This document shows, piece by piece, positions 26,260 through 35,870 of a stretch of DNA of 64,000 nt. Each line of letters begins with the position of its first letter. The stretch's first letter is position 1. A model generated the notes under the pieces. The model did not search any database. It was not told the DNA's origin and worked only from the letters and a program-made list of their open reading frames with translations. The stretch is from NCBI RefSeq assembly GCF_000691505.1, contig NZ_JMIP02000019.1, positions 62,001 to 126,000 on the forward strand, read 5' to 3'. This DNA comes from Halostagnicola sp. A56. Lineage in GTDB: Archaea > Halobacteriota > Halobacteria > Halobacteriales > Natrialbaceae. A program made the translations under genes and the position numbers.

Positions 26260-28902
26260 ATGAGTGAGTCCGATCGCCCCGACGACCGTGCCAGCGACGC
26301 CCCCGGCGACCGAGCGGACGCGCTCGCCAGCGACGGCGGCCGCTCCGGCGAGGGGGAAGACGCCACGAGCCGCGCGAGCGGACTTGTCGGCTCGCTGACC
26401 GACCGGCTCGGGAGCGGCGGTTCGGACGACGGCGAAATGGATCCGTTCACGAAGCGAATCAATCCCCTCATCTCGAAGCGTCCGTGGACGATCGTCGTCG
26501 TCTTTCTCCTGCTGACCGGCGTCTTCCTGGCCGGTGCGGGCATGGGCGGCGGCGAGTCCGAAGCCGGCACCGACCAGTTCGCAGACGACACCGCGGAGTC
26601 GGAAGCCTACGAAGACATTCAAGACGAGTTCCGCGAATCGGGCCACCAAGGGGGTGGGACGACCGCTCAGTTGTTCATCGAAGACGAGCGCAACGTGCTC
26701 TCGCAACCGAACCTCCTGCGGATGCTCGAGTTCCAGGAGGAGCTCGATACCCGCGAAGCGCTCCGCGTCGAATCCTCGACCAGCCCGGCGTCGCTGATCG
26801 CCCAGCAGCTCGATCCCGAGGCGACGACTGCCGAGGAACAGTATCGAGCGGTCGAGGCAGCCTCGGCCAGCCAACTCGAGCGGGCGATCGCGGACGCCGA
26901 CGAGGCGGCCGGGCTCCCGGTGAGCACGGACTTCACCCCGGAGTCGGCGGAAGCTGACGTCGCGCAGGTTGCGATCACCTACGACACCCCGCCGATGGCC
27001 GACACGGACGACACCGCGGAGTTACAACACGAGACCGAAGCCGTCGCCGACGAGATCGACGGCTTCGAGAGCGGCGAGAACGTGATCGTCTTCGGGAACG
27101 CTATCATCGAAGAAGAGACCGTCCAGCTGTTGAACGATACCGCGATTGTCGTCTTCCCGGCCGCGATCGTGCTCATCCTGTTCTTCTTGCTTGTGGCCTA
27201 CCGGGATCCGATCGATCTCGGGCTCGGGCTCGTTTCGCTGCTGATGGCGATGATTTGGACGTTCGGGTTCATGGGATTCTCGGGGATCGCGTTCTCCCAG
27301 TCGTTGCTCGTGGTCTTTCCCTTACTGTTAGCGGTCGGGATCGACTTCGGGATACACATCATCAATCGCTACCGCGAGGAACGTGCCGAGGGTGTACCGA
27401 TCGGCGAGTCGATGACGCTGACGACGAAGCAGTTGACGGCGGCGTTTCTCATCGTGACGCTGACGACCGTCTTCGGCTTCGCGTCGAACCTCGTCAGTTC
27501 GATGAGCGGGATGCAGGACTTCGCCATCGTCGCCTCCGCCGGGATGCTCTTTACGTTCCTCATCTTCGGCGTCTTCCTCCCCGCTTGCAAGGTCGGCTTC
27601 GACCGGCTCCGAGAGGGGACCCGTTTCCCGCAGTTCGGAACCACGCCGATGGGCAGTGAAGGCTCCGTCCTGGGCAAAATACTCCCCGTCGGCGTTCGGA
27701 TCGCTCGAGTCGCGCCCGTGATCTTTCTGATCACCATGCTCGTCGTCGGTGGCGGCGTGGCCGCCTATGGGACCGGCGTCGACACCGAGTTCGATCAGGA
27801 GGCCTTTTTCCCCGAACAGGATCGCCTCGATCAGTACGAGCAACTGCCCGGGCCGCTCGCGCCCGCCGATTACACCTTCATGACCGTCCTCGATTACATG
27901 GAGGAGGACTTCGATCGAGGGATGCAGAGTTCGGTGACGATCTACGTCGAGGACGGGGATTTACGATCCGACACTGCACTCAAGGATATCGACCGCGCGC
28001 TCGAGAACCCGCCCGACGAGTTCCGGCGCGACGGACGGACGGCCGACGCGGACAGCATCGTCTCGGTCGTCGAGACCCGGGCCGCACAGGATCCCGAGTT
28101 CGACGCGGTCGTCACCCGGTACGATTCGAACGGCGACGGAATCCCCGACCGAAACGTCGACGCCGTCTACGACGAACTGTTCGCCTCCGACGCGGGCGGC
28201 GAGGCGAGTCAGTACCTCACGAGCGACCGCGGCTCGAGCCGAATCAACATCATGATCGACGTCGACGCCGATCAGGCGGAAGCCGTCGACGCCGCCCAGC
28301 AGACCGCAAGCGACATGGAGATGGACGCGACGGCGACGGGACAGCTGGTCATCTTCGAGTCCGTCATCGAGGAGACGACCCAGTCGTCGATCAACAGCCT
28401 CGTGGTCGCGTTCCTCCTGACGACGATCTTCCTCGTGCTCGCCTACTGGTGGCTCGAGGGGCGGGCGATCTACGGGGTGCTCAACCTCGTGCCGGTGTTG
28501 ATCACGGTCGCGTTGCTCGCCGGGTCGATGCGACTGTTCGACATTCCGCTGAGCCCGATCAACGCGCCGATCCTCTCGGTCTCGATCGGGCTCGGGGTGG
28601 ACTACACGGTTCACTTCATGCACCGGTTCGTCGACGAGTTCGAGGACGGCAACGGCGTCCACGAGGCGTTGCTCACCACCGTCCGCGGAACGGGCGGTGC
28701 CCTCACCGGCAGCATGCTCACGACCGTCTGCGGACTTGGGGTGCTCTATCTCGCCTTGATCCCGCTGATCATGGAGTTCGGCCTGCTGCTCGCGCTGGGC
28801 GTGTTCTACGCCTGCTTTACGTCCCTGCTCGTGCTCCCCTCCGTGATCGTCGTCTGGGATCGCCTCGAGAACGGAACGATGAGCCTCCCCTCGCTCGGCT
28901 AG
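26260..28902 (+). CDS. RND/MMPL-family transporter
   Basis: 880 residues. Soluble acidic N-terminus (about 70), first helix near 75-95, large extracytoplasmic domain, then a five-to-six-helix block (about 290-450) with the MMPL-type VGIDFGIHIINRYREERAEG, repeated in the second half as VSIGLGVDYTVHFMHRFVDEF (about 770-790). This internal duplication is the RND architecture; export driven by ion gradient of lipids or hydrophobic compounds is inferred. Encoded right after the COG1361-like protein and presumably controlled by the divergent TetR. Confidence 0.92.
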   Translation: MSESDRPDDRASDAPGDRADALASDGGRSGEGEDATSRASGLVGSLTDRLGSGGSDDGEMDPFTKRINPLISKRPWTIVVVFLLLTGVFLAGAGMGGGESEAGTDQFADDTAESEAYEDIQDEFRESGHQGGGTTAQLFIEDERNVLSQPNLLRMLEFQEELDTREALRVESSTSPASLIAQQLDPEATTAEEQYRAVEAASASQLERAIADADEAAGLPVSTDFTPESAEADVAQVAITYDTPPMADTDDTAELQHETEAVADEIDGFESGENVIVFGNAIIEEETVQLLNDTAIVVFPAAIVLILFFLLVAYRDPIDLGLGLVSLLMAMIWTFGFMGFSGIAFSQSLLVVFPLLLAVGIDFGIHIINRYREERAEGVPIGESMTLTTKQLTAAFLIVTLTTVFGFASNLVSSMSGMQDFAIVASAGMLFTFLIFGVFLPACKVGFDRLREGTRFPQFGTTPMGSEGSVLGKILPVGVRIARVAPVIFLITMLVVGGGVAAYGTGVDTEFDQEAFFPEQDRLDQYEQLPGPLAPADYTFMTVLDYMEEDFDRGMQSSVTIYVEDGDLRSDTALKDIDRALENPPDEFRRDGRTADADSIVSVVETRAAQDPEFDAVVTRYDSNGDGIPDRNVDAVYDELFASDAGGEASQYLTSDRGSSRINIMIDVDADQAEAVDAAQQTASDMEMDATATGQLVIFESVIEETTQSSINSLVVAFLLTTIFLVLAYWWLEGRAIYGVLNLVPVLITVALLAGSMRLFDIPLSPINAPILSVSIGLGVDYTVHFMHRFVDEFEDGNGVHEALLTTVRGTGGALTGSMLTTVCGLGVLYLALIPLIMEFGLLLALGVFYACFTSLLVLPSVIVVWDRLENGTMSLPSLG

Positions 28903-29008
28903 AGGCTCTCGGGCTGGTGCGTATCCCGTCTCGACACCCGATCGGCGGACCGCGCGTGCGAGTGAAGAGGAAGTGCTTTGCGGCTGGAAAAACGAGATCT
29001 GACATCAC

Positions 29009-30106
29009 ATGGTGGATCGTCGCGACGTGTTGAAACTCACCGGTGCAGTGGCGACGGTCGGGACGGCGGGCTGTCTCGAGATTCTCGCGTCGGCCTCCGA
29101 GGAACAGCCGCCCGCGTACAGAGACCACATCGTCACCGACGAGGACGGCTGGGTCGGGTTCGGCTACGTCGACTGGGACGAACTGACGTCGATAAGCGGT
29201 GCCGGTGCGGGCGAACGCGAGTACACCATCGAACTCGACGCTGCTGAGGTGATGCACGGCTATCCTCTCGAAGGAGTGCTCGCGCTTACCGACCGACTTA
29301 CCGTCGAACTCGCCGGCTCGGGGCTCGACGATCTGCTCCGACCGTACCCGGTTCTGGAGGGGGTCAACGCCGATACCTCCGACCGCGAGGAGTCGACATC
29401 GTTCGACTCGACGGTCGACGCGGTCATGACCGTCAACGAATCACTGCTCGTCCGCGGTTCGATCGACGTCGAGGAGATCGCGACCCACGTCACCGAATCC
29501 GTCGAGGGAGACACCGTCCGGCGCGAGTACGAACGGAGCGGCGAACGGAACGGGTACGACGTGTTCGTTCCGGTCGAGAGCGATCCCTCACTCGGGACGC
29601 CCGCACTCGCTGTCGGCGAGGAAGAGATACTCGCCGCCGGCGGCGAGAGCGGGATCGAGTCGGGGTCGCCGGCCCTCGAGACGATAACCGACGACGGCGA
29701 TCGAGCGGTCGAGGAGATCGACGCCTTCGGGTGGCTGTTAGATCACGCAGGAGCGGGACAGGTCATCTTCGGCGGCTACGGCGAATCGACGAGTTTCCCG
29801 CCGGACCCGAGCGAACACTGGGGTAACGTCGATCCGATCGCCGAGTCGTTCACCCAGTTCGTCGACGCGAAAGGGGCCGTGGGCTCGCTTACGTTCGAGA
29901 ACGACGCGACGACGAGCGCGGCGCTCGCGATCGACTACCAGTACGATACGATCGACGACAGCTACGCGGCCGCGCTCAGGGGACGGCTCGCCTCGAGCGC
30001 GAGCGACCGGTCGATCGAGGTGGACGGCGAAGACCACCGCGTCCGGGCGTCGGCGACCTGGGCCGACGGCGGCAGAGACGGCGGAAACGAGTCGGTCCAG
30101 CAGTAA
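29009..30106 (+). CDS. Tat-type lipoprotein of unknown function
   Basis: 365 residues. N-terminus VDRRDVLKLTGAVATVGTAGC combines a twin-arginine motif with lipobox TAGC, typical of haloarchaeal Tat lipoproteins. The mature part is acidic and mostly beta/alpha without recognised motif; two halves show similar themes (TVDAVMTVNESLLVRGS and AIDYQYDTIDDSYAAALRGR). It is 106 bp after the RND transporter on the same strand and may belong to that regulon. Family not recognised. Confidence 0.75.
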   Translation: MVDRRDVLKLTGAVATVGTAGCLEILASASEEQPPAYRDHIVTDEDGWVGFGYVDWDELTSISGAGAGEREYTIELDAAEVMHGYPLEGVLALTDRLTVELAGSGLDDLLRPYPVLEGVNADTSDREESTSFDSTVDAVMTVNESLLVRGSIDVEEIATHVTESVEGDTVRREYERSGERNGYDVFVPVESDPSLGTPALAVGEEEILAAGGESGIESGSPALETITDDGDRAVEEIDAFGWLLDHAGAGQVIFGGYGESTSFPPDPSEHWGNVDPIAESFTQFVDAKGAVGSLTFENDATTSAALAIDYQYDTIDDSYAAALRGRLASSASDRSIEVDGEDHRVRASATWADGGRDGGNESVQQ

Positions 30107-30301
30107 GAGCCAGCGCGCGTTCTGTCGGCGGGCGACTCCGATCGATCGCCCTCGAGCATTCGAACCTGAACCATGCGCGTTCGTCCACCGCCATCGACAA
30201 AATTCGCAGCGACCGTGAGCCGTCGTTCGACAGTCGTATGTCATCAGATGCCGTGATACTCTCCTGCCAGTTTCGGTCCGAATCGCAACTGTTAAGGATG
30301 T

Positions 30302-30317
30302 TTTAGGCATCCCTAAA
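30302..30317. promoter_or_regulatory. DtxR/IdeR-like iron box
   Basis: tttagg-catc-cctaaa is a perfect inverted repeat lying 7-22 bp ahead of the FecCD start codon. Its half sites match the TTAGG..CCTAA pattern of DtxR/IdeR-family metal-dependent repressors, which haloarchaea possess (SirR/Idr). In this position a bound repressor would block transcription initiation when iron is sufficient. Confidence 0.72.
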
Positions 30318-30323
30318 TATGGA

Positions 30324-31433
30324 ATGGCAGGATCGAATTCGGCTGAAATGGGGCCGATCGTCCGCGACCGGGACGGGTGGGTGACCAGGCCGCTCCTCCT
30401 CTTTTGTCTGACAAGTACGCTGATCACCATCGTCGCCGGGTTCGTTCAGGTCAACTTTGGAACGTACTCGATGACGACGCTCGAGGTCGCTCGAGCGGTG
30501 ACCGAGCCGACGATCCTGTTCAACCTCGACGCCTGGACCGGCTTTCTGTTCGGGACCGAACTTCCCGAGATGGAACCGGGAGAACTCATCGTCTGGACCA
30601 TCCGCCTCCCGCGCGTGTTCGTCGCGATCATCGCCGGCGCGACGCTCGCGGTCTCGGGTGCGATCTTTCAGGCGGTCACGCGCAACGAACTCGCGAGTCC
30701 GTTTATTCTCGGGGTCAGTGCCGGTGCCGGGTTTGCCGTCCTCGCGACCCTGGTCGTCTTCAGCGGACTGGCGCCGTTTCTCCCGTTCATCGCGGCAATC
30801 GGCGGAACGGTCGCGTTCCTAATCGTCTACGTGATCGCGTGGAAGAACGGAACGAGCCCGGTTCGGCTCGTCCTCGCCGGCGTCATCGTCAACATGGTTT
30901 TTCAGTCCCTCCAGCAGGGATTGTTCTTCTTCGCCGACGACCTCGGCATCGTCCAGACTGCGATCTCGTGGCTCACCGGTTCGCTCACCGGCACCGGCTG
31001 GCCGGAGGTCAGAATCGCGATCCTGCCGGCCACGCTGGCGATCGCGATCGCGCTCGCTGGCTCGAGACAGCTCAATCTCCTGTTGCTCGGCGAACAGACC
31101 GCTCGCTCGCTCGGTATGCGCATCGAGTTGGTTCGGTTTTTGCTGTCGGCCGTCGCAATCTTGGCGGCCAGCGTCGCCATCTCCGTCGCGGGAATCGTCA
31201 GTTTCTTCGGGCTCGTCGTCCCCCACATCGTTCGAAACACGATCGGTGGCGACTACCGACAGCTGATGATCGGCTGTCTGTTCGCCGGGCCGGCGCTGAT
31301 GGTCACCGCCGACGTCGGCGCGCGTCTCGCACTCGGCGGCACACAGATGCCGGTCGGCGTCGTCACCGGCCTGATCGGCGGCCCGTACTTCCTCTATCTG
31401 ATGCGAAAACAGCGTTCGATGGGTGAACTCTAA
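30324..31433 (+). CDS. FecCD-family iron/siderophore ABC permease
   Basis: 369 residues with about ten membrane helices. Family signatures: RLPRVFVAIIAGATLAVSGA, ASPFILGVSAGAGFAV, GTSPVRLVLAGVIVN, LGEQTARSLGM (EAA-like contact with the ATPase), ISVAGIVSFFGLVVPHIVR and GGPYFLYLM. It imports ferric siderophores, haem or cobalamin; the iron box upstream favours iron. Its stop overlaps the ATPase start (TAATG). No substrate-binding protein is encoded next to it. Confidence 0.94.
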   Translation: MAGSNSAEMGPIVRDRDGWVTRPLLLFCLTSTLITIVAGFVQVNFGTYSMTTLEVARAVTEPTILFNLDAWTGFLFGTELPEMEPGELIVWTIRLPRVFVAIIAGATLAVSGAIFQAVTRNELASPFILGVSAGAGFAVLATLVVFSGLAPFLPFIAAIGGTVAFLIVYVIAWKNGTSPVRLVLAGVIVNMVFQSLQQGLFFFADDLGIVQTAISWLTGSLTGTGWPEVRIAILPATLAIAIALAGSRQLNLLLLGEQTARSLGMRIELVRFLLSAVAILAASVAISVAGIVSFFGLVVPHIVRNTIGGDYRQLMIGCLFAGPALMVTADVGARLALGGTQMPVGVVTGLIGGPYFLYLMRKQRSMGEL

Positions 31434-32401
31434 TGAACCGAGGCAACGCAAACGACGGACGGACCGCGACCTCCGAGTCGACGGACGCACAGGCGGCTAA
31501 CGACCGATCGACAACTTCGACAGACCCAAACTCGATGCAGGACGGGTCGTCCGGGGAGTACGAACGCACGCGTGAGCAGGCGATCGACGAGGACGGCGTC
31601 GTCGTCGACAGCGCCCTCGCCGGCGATCGACTCGAGTTGAGCTACCCGACGGCCGAGGAGACGATCGTCGACTGCGAGCGCCTCGACATCCCCGAGGGGG
31701 AAGTCACCGCGCTCGTCGGCCCCAATGGAAGCGGCAAGAGTACGCTGTTGAAGGCGCTCTCGAGCCACCTCGAGCCCGAGGAAGGCGTCGTCAGGCTCCG
31801 CGGCGACGAGCTCCAGTCGTTCGGGCAGAAAGAACTCGCGCGCAAGCTGGGACTACTCTCCCAGGAAAACGATCCGGTCGGAAGCATCACCGTCGAAGAC
31901 CTGGCCTACTACGGCCGGTACCCACACCGCGGGTTCTTCGAGGGCATCTCCGCGGAAGACCGCGAGGCGGTCGACCGGGCGATCGATCTCGCCGGCGTCG
32001 ACCACCTTCGAGACACGGAACTGGGCCAGCTCAGCGGCGGGCAGAAACAGCTCGCCTGGATCGCGATGGTGCTGGCCCAGGATACCGACATCCTGTTGCT
32101 CGACGAGCCGACCACGTTTCTTGACCTCCACCACCAGTTTCGCGTCCTCGAGACGGTTCGCCAGCTCAACGAGCAAAAGGACGTCACCGTCGCGGTCGTC
32201 TTACACGATATCTCACAGGCAGCGCGCTTTGCGGACTACCTGATCGCGCTCCACGACGGCGTGCTCTACGACTGGGGGCCGCCCGAAGAGATCGTGACCG
32301 AACAGCTTCTGGCGGACGTCTTCGGCGTCGAAGCGAGCGTCCAGTACGATCCCGAGATCCAGATTCTACCCAAGCGTGCGCTCTCGGAGCGACGACGGTA
32401 G
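31433..32401 (+). CDS. FecE-type ABC transporter ATPase
   Basis: 322 residues. Walker A GPNGSGKST (about 96-104), Q-loop LLSQEND, signature QLSGGQKQLAW, Walker B DILLLDEPTTFLDL and H-loop LHDIS are all intact. An unusual N-terminal extension of about 60 Asn/Thr/Asp-rich residues precedes the ABC domain; a later start is possible, but the ATG overlaps the permease stop and so is preferred. It powers the FecCD permease in the cytoplasm. Confidence 0.93.
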   Translation: MNRGNANDGRTATSESTDAQAANDRSTTSTDPNSMQDGSSGEYERTREQAIDEDGVVVDSALAGDRLELSYPTAEETIVDCERLDIPEGEVTALVGPNGSGKSTLLKALSSHLEPEEGVVRLRGDELQSFGQKELARKLGLLSQENDPVGSITVEDLAYYGRYPHRGFFEGISAEDREAVDRAIDLAGVDHLRDTELGQLSGGQKQLAWIAMVLAQDTDILLLDEPTTFLDLHHQFRVLETVRQLNEQKDVTVAVVLHDISQAARFADYLIALHDGVLYDWGPPEEIVTEQLLADVFGVEASVQYDPEIQILPKRALSERRR

Positions 32402-32543
32402 CCGGCCTTGAGCCGCGAGCCGCGGTAGATTCTCATCGCAGCCCCTCAACCGGTTCGTAAGCGATGGCAGCCCCGATCGCAGAGATACCTCGCGGATGCC
32501 ACTTCCAACAAGTACACAACGACGGGGCGAGTGAGAATCGACA

Positions 32544-34157
32544 ATGGACGTTCGGTCGCTCGCGCCGTACCGGTTGTCGAAACCCGAGATCGCGGTTTTC
32601 GTCTCGGGTATCGTCAGTATGGGTATCGAGATCCTCGCGGGGCGAGTTATCGCTCCCCAGTTTGGAAGCAGCATCTACACCTGGGGCAGCATCATCACCG
32701 TCTGTCTGGCCGCGCTCAGTCTCGGCTACTGGCAGGGCGGGAGGCGAGCGGAGCGCGCGACCACCCGGGAGATGTCCTGGATCCTCTTCGGGACGGCGAT
32801 CTACATCGCCGTGTTGATCTACGGGAGCGATCTGCTCTTGACCTACACGTCGACGATACCGCTTGGCGCGCGCTACGCGTCCCTGCCGGCGGTCACCGCC
32901 CTATTCGGTCCGCCGACGTACCTGCTCGGCTTTATCAGCCCGTACGCGGCGGAACTCAGTCACAAGGAGGGGATCGGCGAAGCCTCGGGCCACGTCTACG
33001 CCGTCGGCACCATCGGGAGCATCCTCGGGAGCACGGCCACGACGTTCGTGTTGATTCCCGAGTTCAGTATCGAAACGATCAGCCTGCTTTTCGGCTTCCT
33101 CCTCGTCGTGACCGCGTTCGCGCTCACGCTCCCAGACGTCTCCCGGTCTACGACCGGTGCAACGGTGCTCGTCTCCCTGCTGCTTGTCGGCTCGCTGGTC
33201 GGTAGTGCGAGCGCGTTCGACCACAGAGGCGACGTGGTCTACCAGACCCAGACTGACCAGCAGCAACTCGAGGTGATCGACGACGGAGACACCCGAACCA
33301 TGTACCTCGACGGTGCCAGACACAGCGCGATGGACCTCGAGAAGCCGGATCAACACGTCTTCGAGTACACGAAGTACTTCAACCTCCCGATGGCGATGAC
33401 CGACGATATGGACGAAGTCGATAACGTCCTGTTCATCGGCGGGGGTGGGTACACCGGCCCCAAGGAGTTCGAAGACGAGTACGATGTCGACGTCGACGTG
33501 GTGGAAATAGACGGCGAAGTGACCGACGCCGCCGAGGAGTACTTCCGACTCGAGCACGGCGAGAACATGACCAGCTACGAGGAGGACGGTCGAAGCTTCC
33601 TCGAGGACGCACCCGACGACGAGTACGACGTGATCGTCCTCGACGCCTACAAGAAAGAACAGGTCCCCTTCCACTTGACGACCGTCGAGTTCATGGAACT
33701 GGTCTCCGATCGACTCACCGATGACGGAATCCTCCTCGCGAACGTCATCTCCGGGCCGAGCGGCTCCGCGGGGGAGTTCTACAGGGCCCAGTACAAGACC
33801 GCCGAGCAGGTCTTCCCCGACGTCTATAGCTTTCGAACGTCGAACTCGAGTAACATACAGAACATCGAACTCGTCGCGACGAACGAGGAGACCGACTTCA
33901 CGCAGGCGGAGTTACAGCGCCGAAACGACGAGCGCGATCTGCCCGTCGATCTCGAGCCGGCTATCGACAACTACATGGACGAACCCGAAACCGGCGATGC
34001 GCCGGTGTTGACGGACGACCACGCCCCCGTCGACAGACTGCTCGATCCGATGGTCGGCCAGCGATACATCATCGAGGAATCGGACGGCTCGACGAGCGCC
34101 ACCCAGACCGAGACCCCGGCGTCGATCGGCGCACGACCGGCAGTTGCATCCGGATAG
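32544..34157 (+). CDS. Membrane-fused spermidine synthase-like protein
   Basis: 537 residues. N-terminal half has seven or so hydrophobic helices (about 13-215; IVSMGIEILAGRVIAPQFG), C-terminal half is a Rossmann methyltransferase-like aminopropyltransferase domain: VDNVLFIGGGGYTGPKEF (about 295), VDVVEIDGEV, DEYDVIVLDAYK (catalytic-type Asp). This fusion class is widespread in prokaryotes; polyamine synthesis is not proven for it and the natural substrate may differ. The C-terminal 30 residues are Ser/Thr-rich. Stands alone 142 bp after the iron transporter. Confidence 0.87.
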   Translation: MDVRSLAPYRLSKPEIAVFVSGIVSMGIEILAGRVIAPQFGSSIYTWGSIITVCLAALSLGYWQGGRRAERATTREMSWILFGTAIYIAVLIYGSDLLLTYTSTIPLGARYASLPAVTALFGPPTYLLGFISPYAAELSHKEGIGEASGHVYAVGTIGSILGSTATTFVLIPEFSIETISLLFGFLLVVTAFALTLPDVSRSTTGATVLVSLLLVGSLVGSASAFDHRGDVVYQTQTDQQQLEVIDDGDTRTMYLDGARHSAMDLEKPDQHVFEYTKYFNLPMAMTDDMDEVDNVLFIGGGGYTGPKEFEDEYDVDVDVVEIDGEVTDAAEEYFRLEHGENMTSYEEDGRSFLEDAPDDEYDVIVLDAYKKEQVPFHLTTVEFMELVSDRLTDDGILLANVISGPSGSAGEFYRAQYKTAEQVFPDVYSFRTSNSSNIQNIELVATNEETDFTQAELQRRNDERDLPVDLEPAIDNYMDEPETGDAPVLTDDHAPVDRLLDPMVGQRYIIEESDGSTSATQTETPASIGARPAVASG

Positions 34158-34386
34158 GGCCCCGATCTGCGGTGTTAGAGCCTGGATAGGATCTCGATCC
34201 GCAATCGTTCTCTCGAGCGCTGGGCGTGACAGCCACGCACTCGTCTGTGTTACGAGCACAAACAGGACGGATCGAGAAACAGCAAAACAACACGTGAGCG
34301 TCGTTAGCGACGGTTTCGAGCGCGAACTCGAATCATCCAAAGCATGTAGTAGTCACTCTTAGGTCCATCCCGGCCGAACGGTCGGT
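34158..34386. other. Intergenic, no gene
   Basis: 229 bp between the spermidine-synthase-like gene and the truncated response regulator. Nothing recognisable apart from weak AT-rich patches that may be the promoter of the response regulator. Confidence 0.35.
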
Positions 34387-34733
34387 GTGAAGGATCTCTC
34401 CCCGTCGCAGCCACCGACGATTCTCCTCGTCGAGGACAATCCCGGAGACGTGCGGCTGACCCAGGAAGCGTTCGAACGGTCCGCGTTCGATGCGACGATA
34501 GAGAGCGTCACGAGCGGCGAGGAAACTCTGTCGTATCTGGACAGGTGTGGCGACTCCCGACCGTACCCGCAGCTGTTACTGCTGGATCTCAATCTCCCGA
34601 AGACCGACGGATTCGCGGTCCTCGAGAAACTCAGAGAGAACGGCGATCACCCCCGGATTCCGATCCTCGTTCTCACGAGTTCGAACGCCGACGAGGACAT
34701 TCTCAAGAGCTACGAACTGTCCGCCAACGCCGT
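34387..34733 (+). pseudogene. Truncated receiver-domain response regulator
   Basis: GTG start. Reads PPTILLVEDNPGDVRLTQEA (acidic pocket), phospho-acceptor Asp in LLLLDLNLPKTDG, and VLTSSN (Thr/Ser switch), then stops matching the family after KSYELSANA at about 34733. The conserved lysine (usually within a TKP motif directly afterwards) and the last helix are missing; the frame runs on into antisense of a sensor gene until 34836. Without the Lys and alpha-5 it is unlikely to work as a normal receiver. Confidence 0.85.
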
Positions 34734-35779
34734 TCTTCGAATTCGGTCCCTTGCTTCTCCGAAAACGTTTCCCAGATGTTGGTCCCGAGGAGTTCGTTTT
34801 CGTCCAACCCGAGAATTTCCGCGGCCCGTTCGTTGACGTACGTAAACTCCCATTCCTCGTCGAGCGCGAGGAATCCGTCGGTGATGCGACCGTAAATCTC
34901 CGAGAGTTCCGTCGCGAGTTCGTCCGTGCGACGCTCGAGTCGCCGTTCGCGTTCTTTGAGGTCCGTAACGTCTTCGCCCGTTGCGACGACGCGGTCGACA
35001 CGCCCCTCGTCGGTCAGCAGCGGCGACGTACTGACGGACAACCACCGCTGGTCCCCCTCTTGTCGTTCGACGCGCAGTACTCGATCGGAGATCGCCTCTC
35101 CCGTCCTGACAGTTTCGATAGGGGGGTGTTCGTCCTCGGAGAGTCGTCTGCCGTCTTCCGTGTACGCGGTCCGCTCCGACGGGGAAAACTCGCCGATGTC
35201 ATCGATATCGAGGAGGTGCCGTCCCCTGTCGTTTACCCTCGTGACCTCCCCGTTTCCGTCGAGCACCATGATTCCGACGGGGCTCGTCTCGAGGATTCGG
35301 TCGGTCAGATTGCGCTCACGCTCGAGTTGCGCTTCGCGGTTTCGAAGCCGCCGCTCGGTCCGCTTTCGGTCCGTGATGTCTCGGACAACCCCGACGGTCC
35401 CCGTGAACGAATCGCCGTCGAAAAGGAGACTCAGTCGAATTTCGCAAGCGAACGTCCCGCCGGTCGCCGTTCGGGCTGTACACTCGAACCGTTCGGTGGG
35501 CTCTCGGTCTGCTGTCAGTCGCCCGTGAATCTCGCGTTCGATTCGTTCGATGTCCTGCGAGTCGAGCAGCAGCGATGCAGACTCTCCGAGGAGTCCCGCG
35601 CGGTCGTAACCGGTCATCTCACAGATGACGTCGTTGACGGCGACGAAATGACCCTCCGCGTCGACCTGGTAAATTCCATCGTCGACCGTATTAACGAGCG
35701 TTCGATAGCGTTCGAGCGTTTCTCCGCCAGGACTTTCCGCCCAGAAAGCATATTCACGAGCGCTTCCCTGTCGACTCAT
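34734..35779 (-). pseudogene. Truncated PAS-domain sensor protein
   Basis: From ATG 35779 (MSRQGSAREYAFWAESPGGE) two complete PAS domains (about 20-135, ERYRTLVNTVDDGIYQVDAE; about 150-270, ILETSPVGIMVLDGNGEVTR) and the first two thirds of a third (FLALDEEWEFTYVNERAAEI). Homology breaks after FSEKQGTEFEE at about 34734, exactly where the response regulator breaks on the other strand; the frame then adds ten foreign residues to a stop at 34703. The HisKA and HATPase domains expected in this family are absent. Confidence 0.85.
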
Positions 35780-35870
35780 AAAGCGAAGGTGGGTATCGAG
35801 TTGTATAAGTCGTCCCCCGTCCGTCGGTTTTGTGGACAGTTGGCCGTTCTTATCGGAACGTCCGCTTTCG

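Noticed and set aside
29009-30106. Lipoprotein considered as the iron transporter's binding protein
   Set aside because: It lies upstream of the iron box, lacks recognisable class III binding-protein motifs, and fits better with the transporter operon before it.
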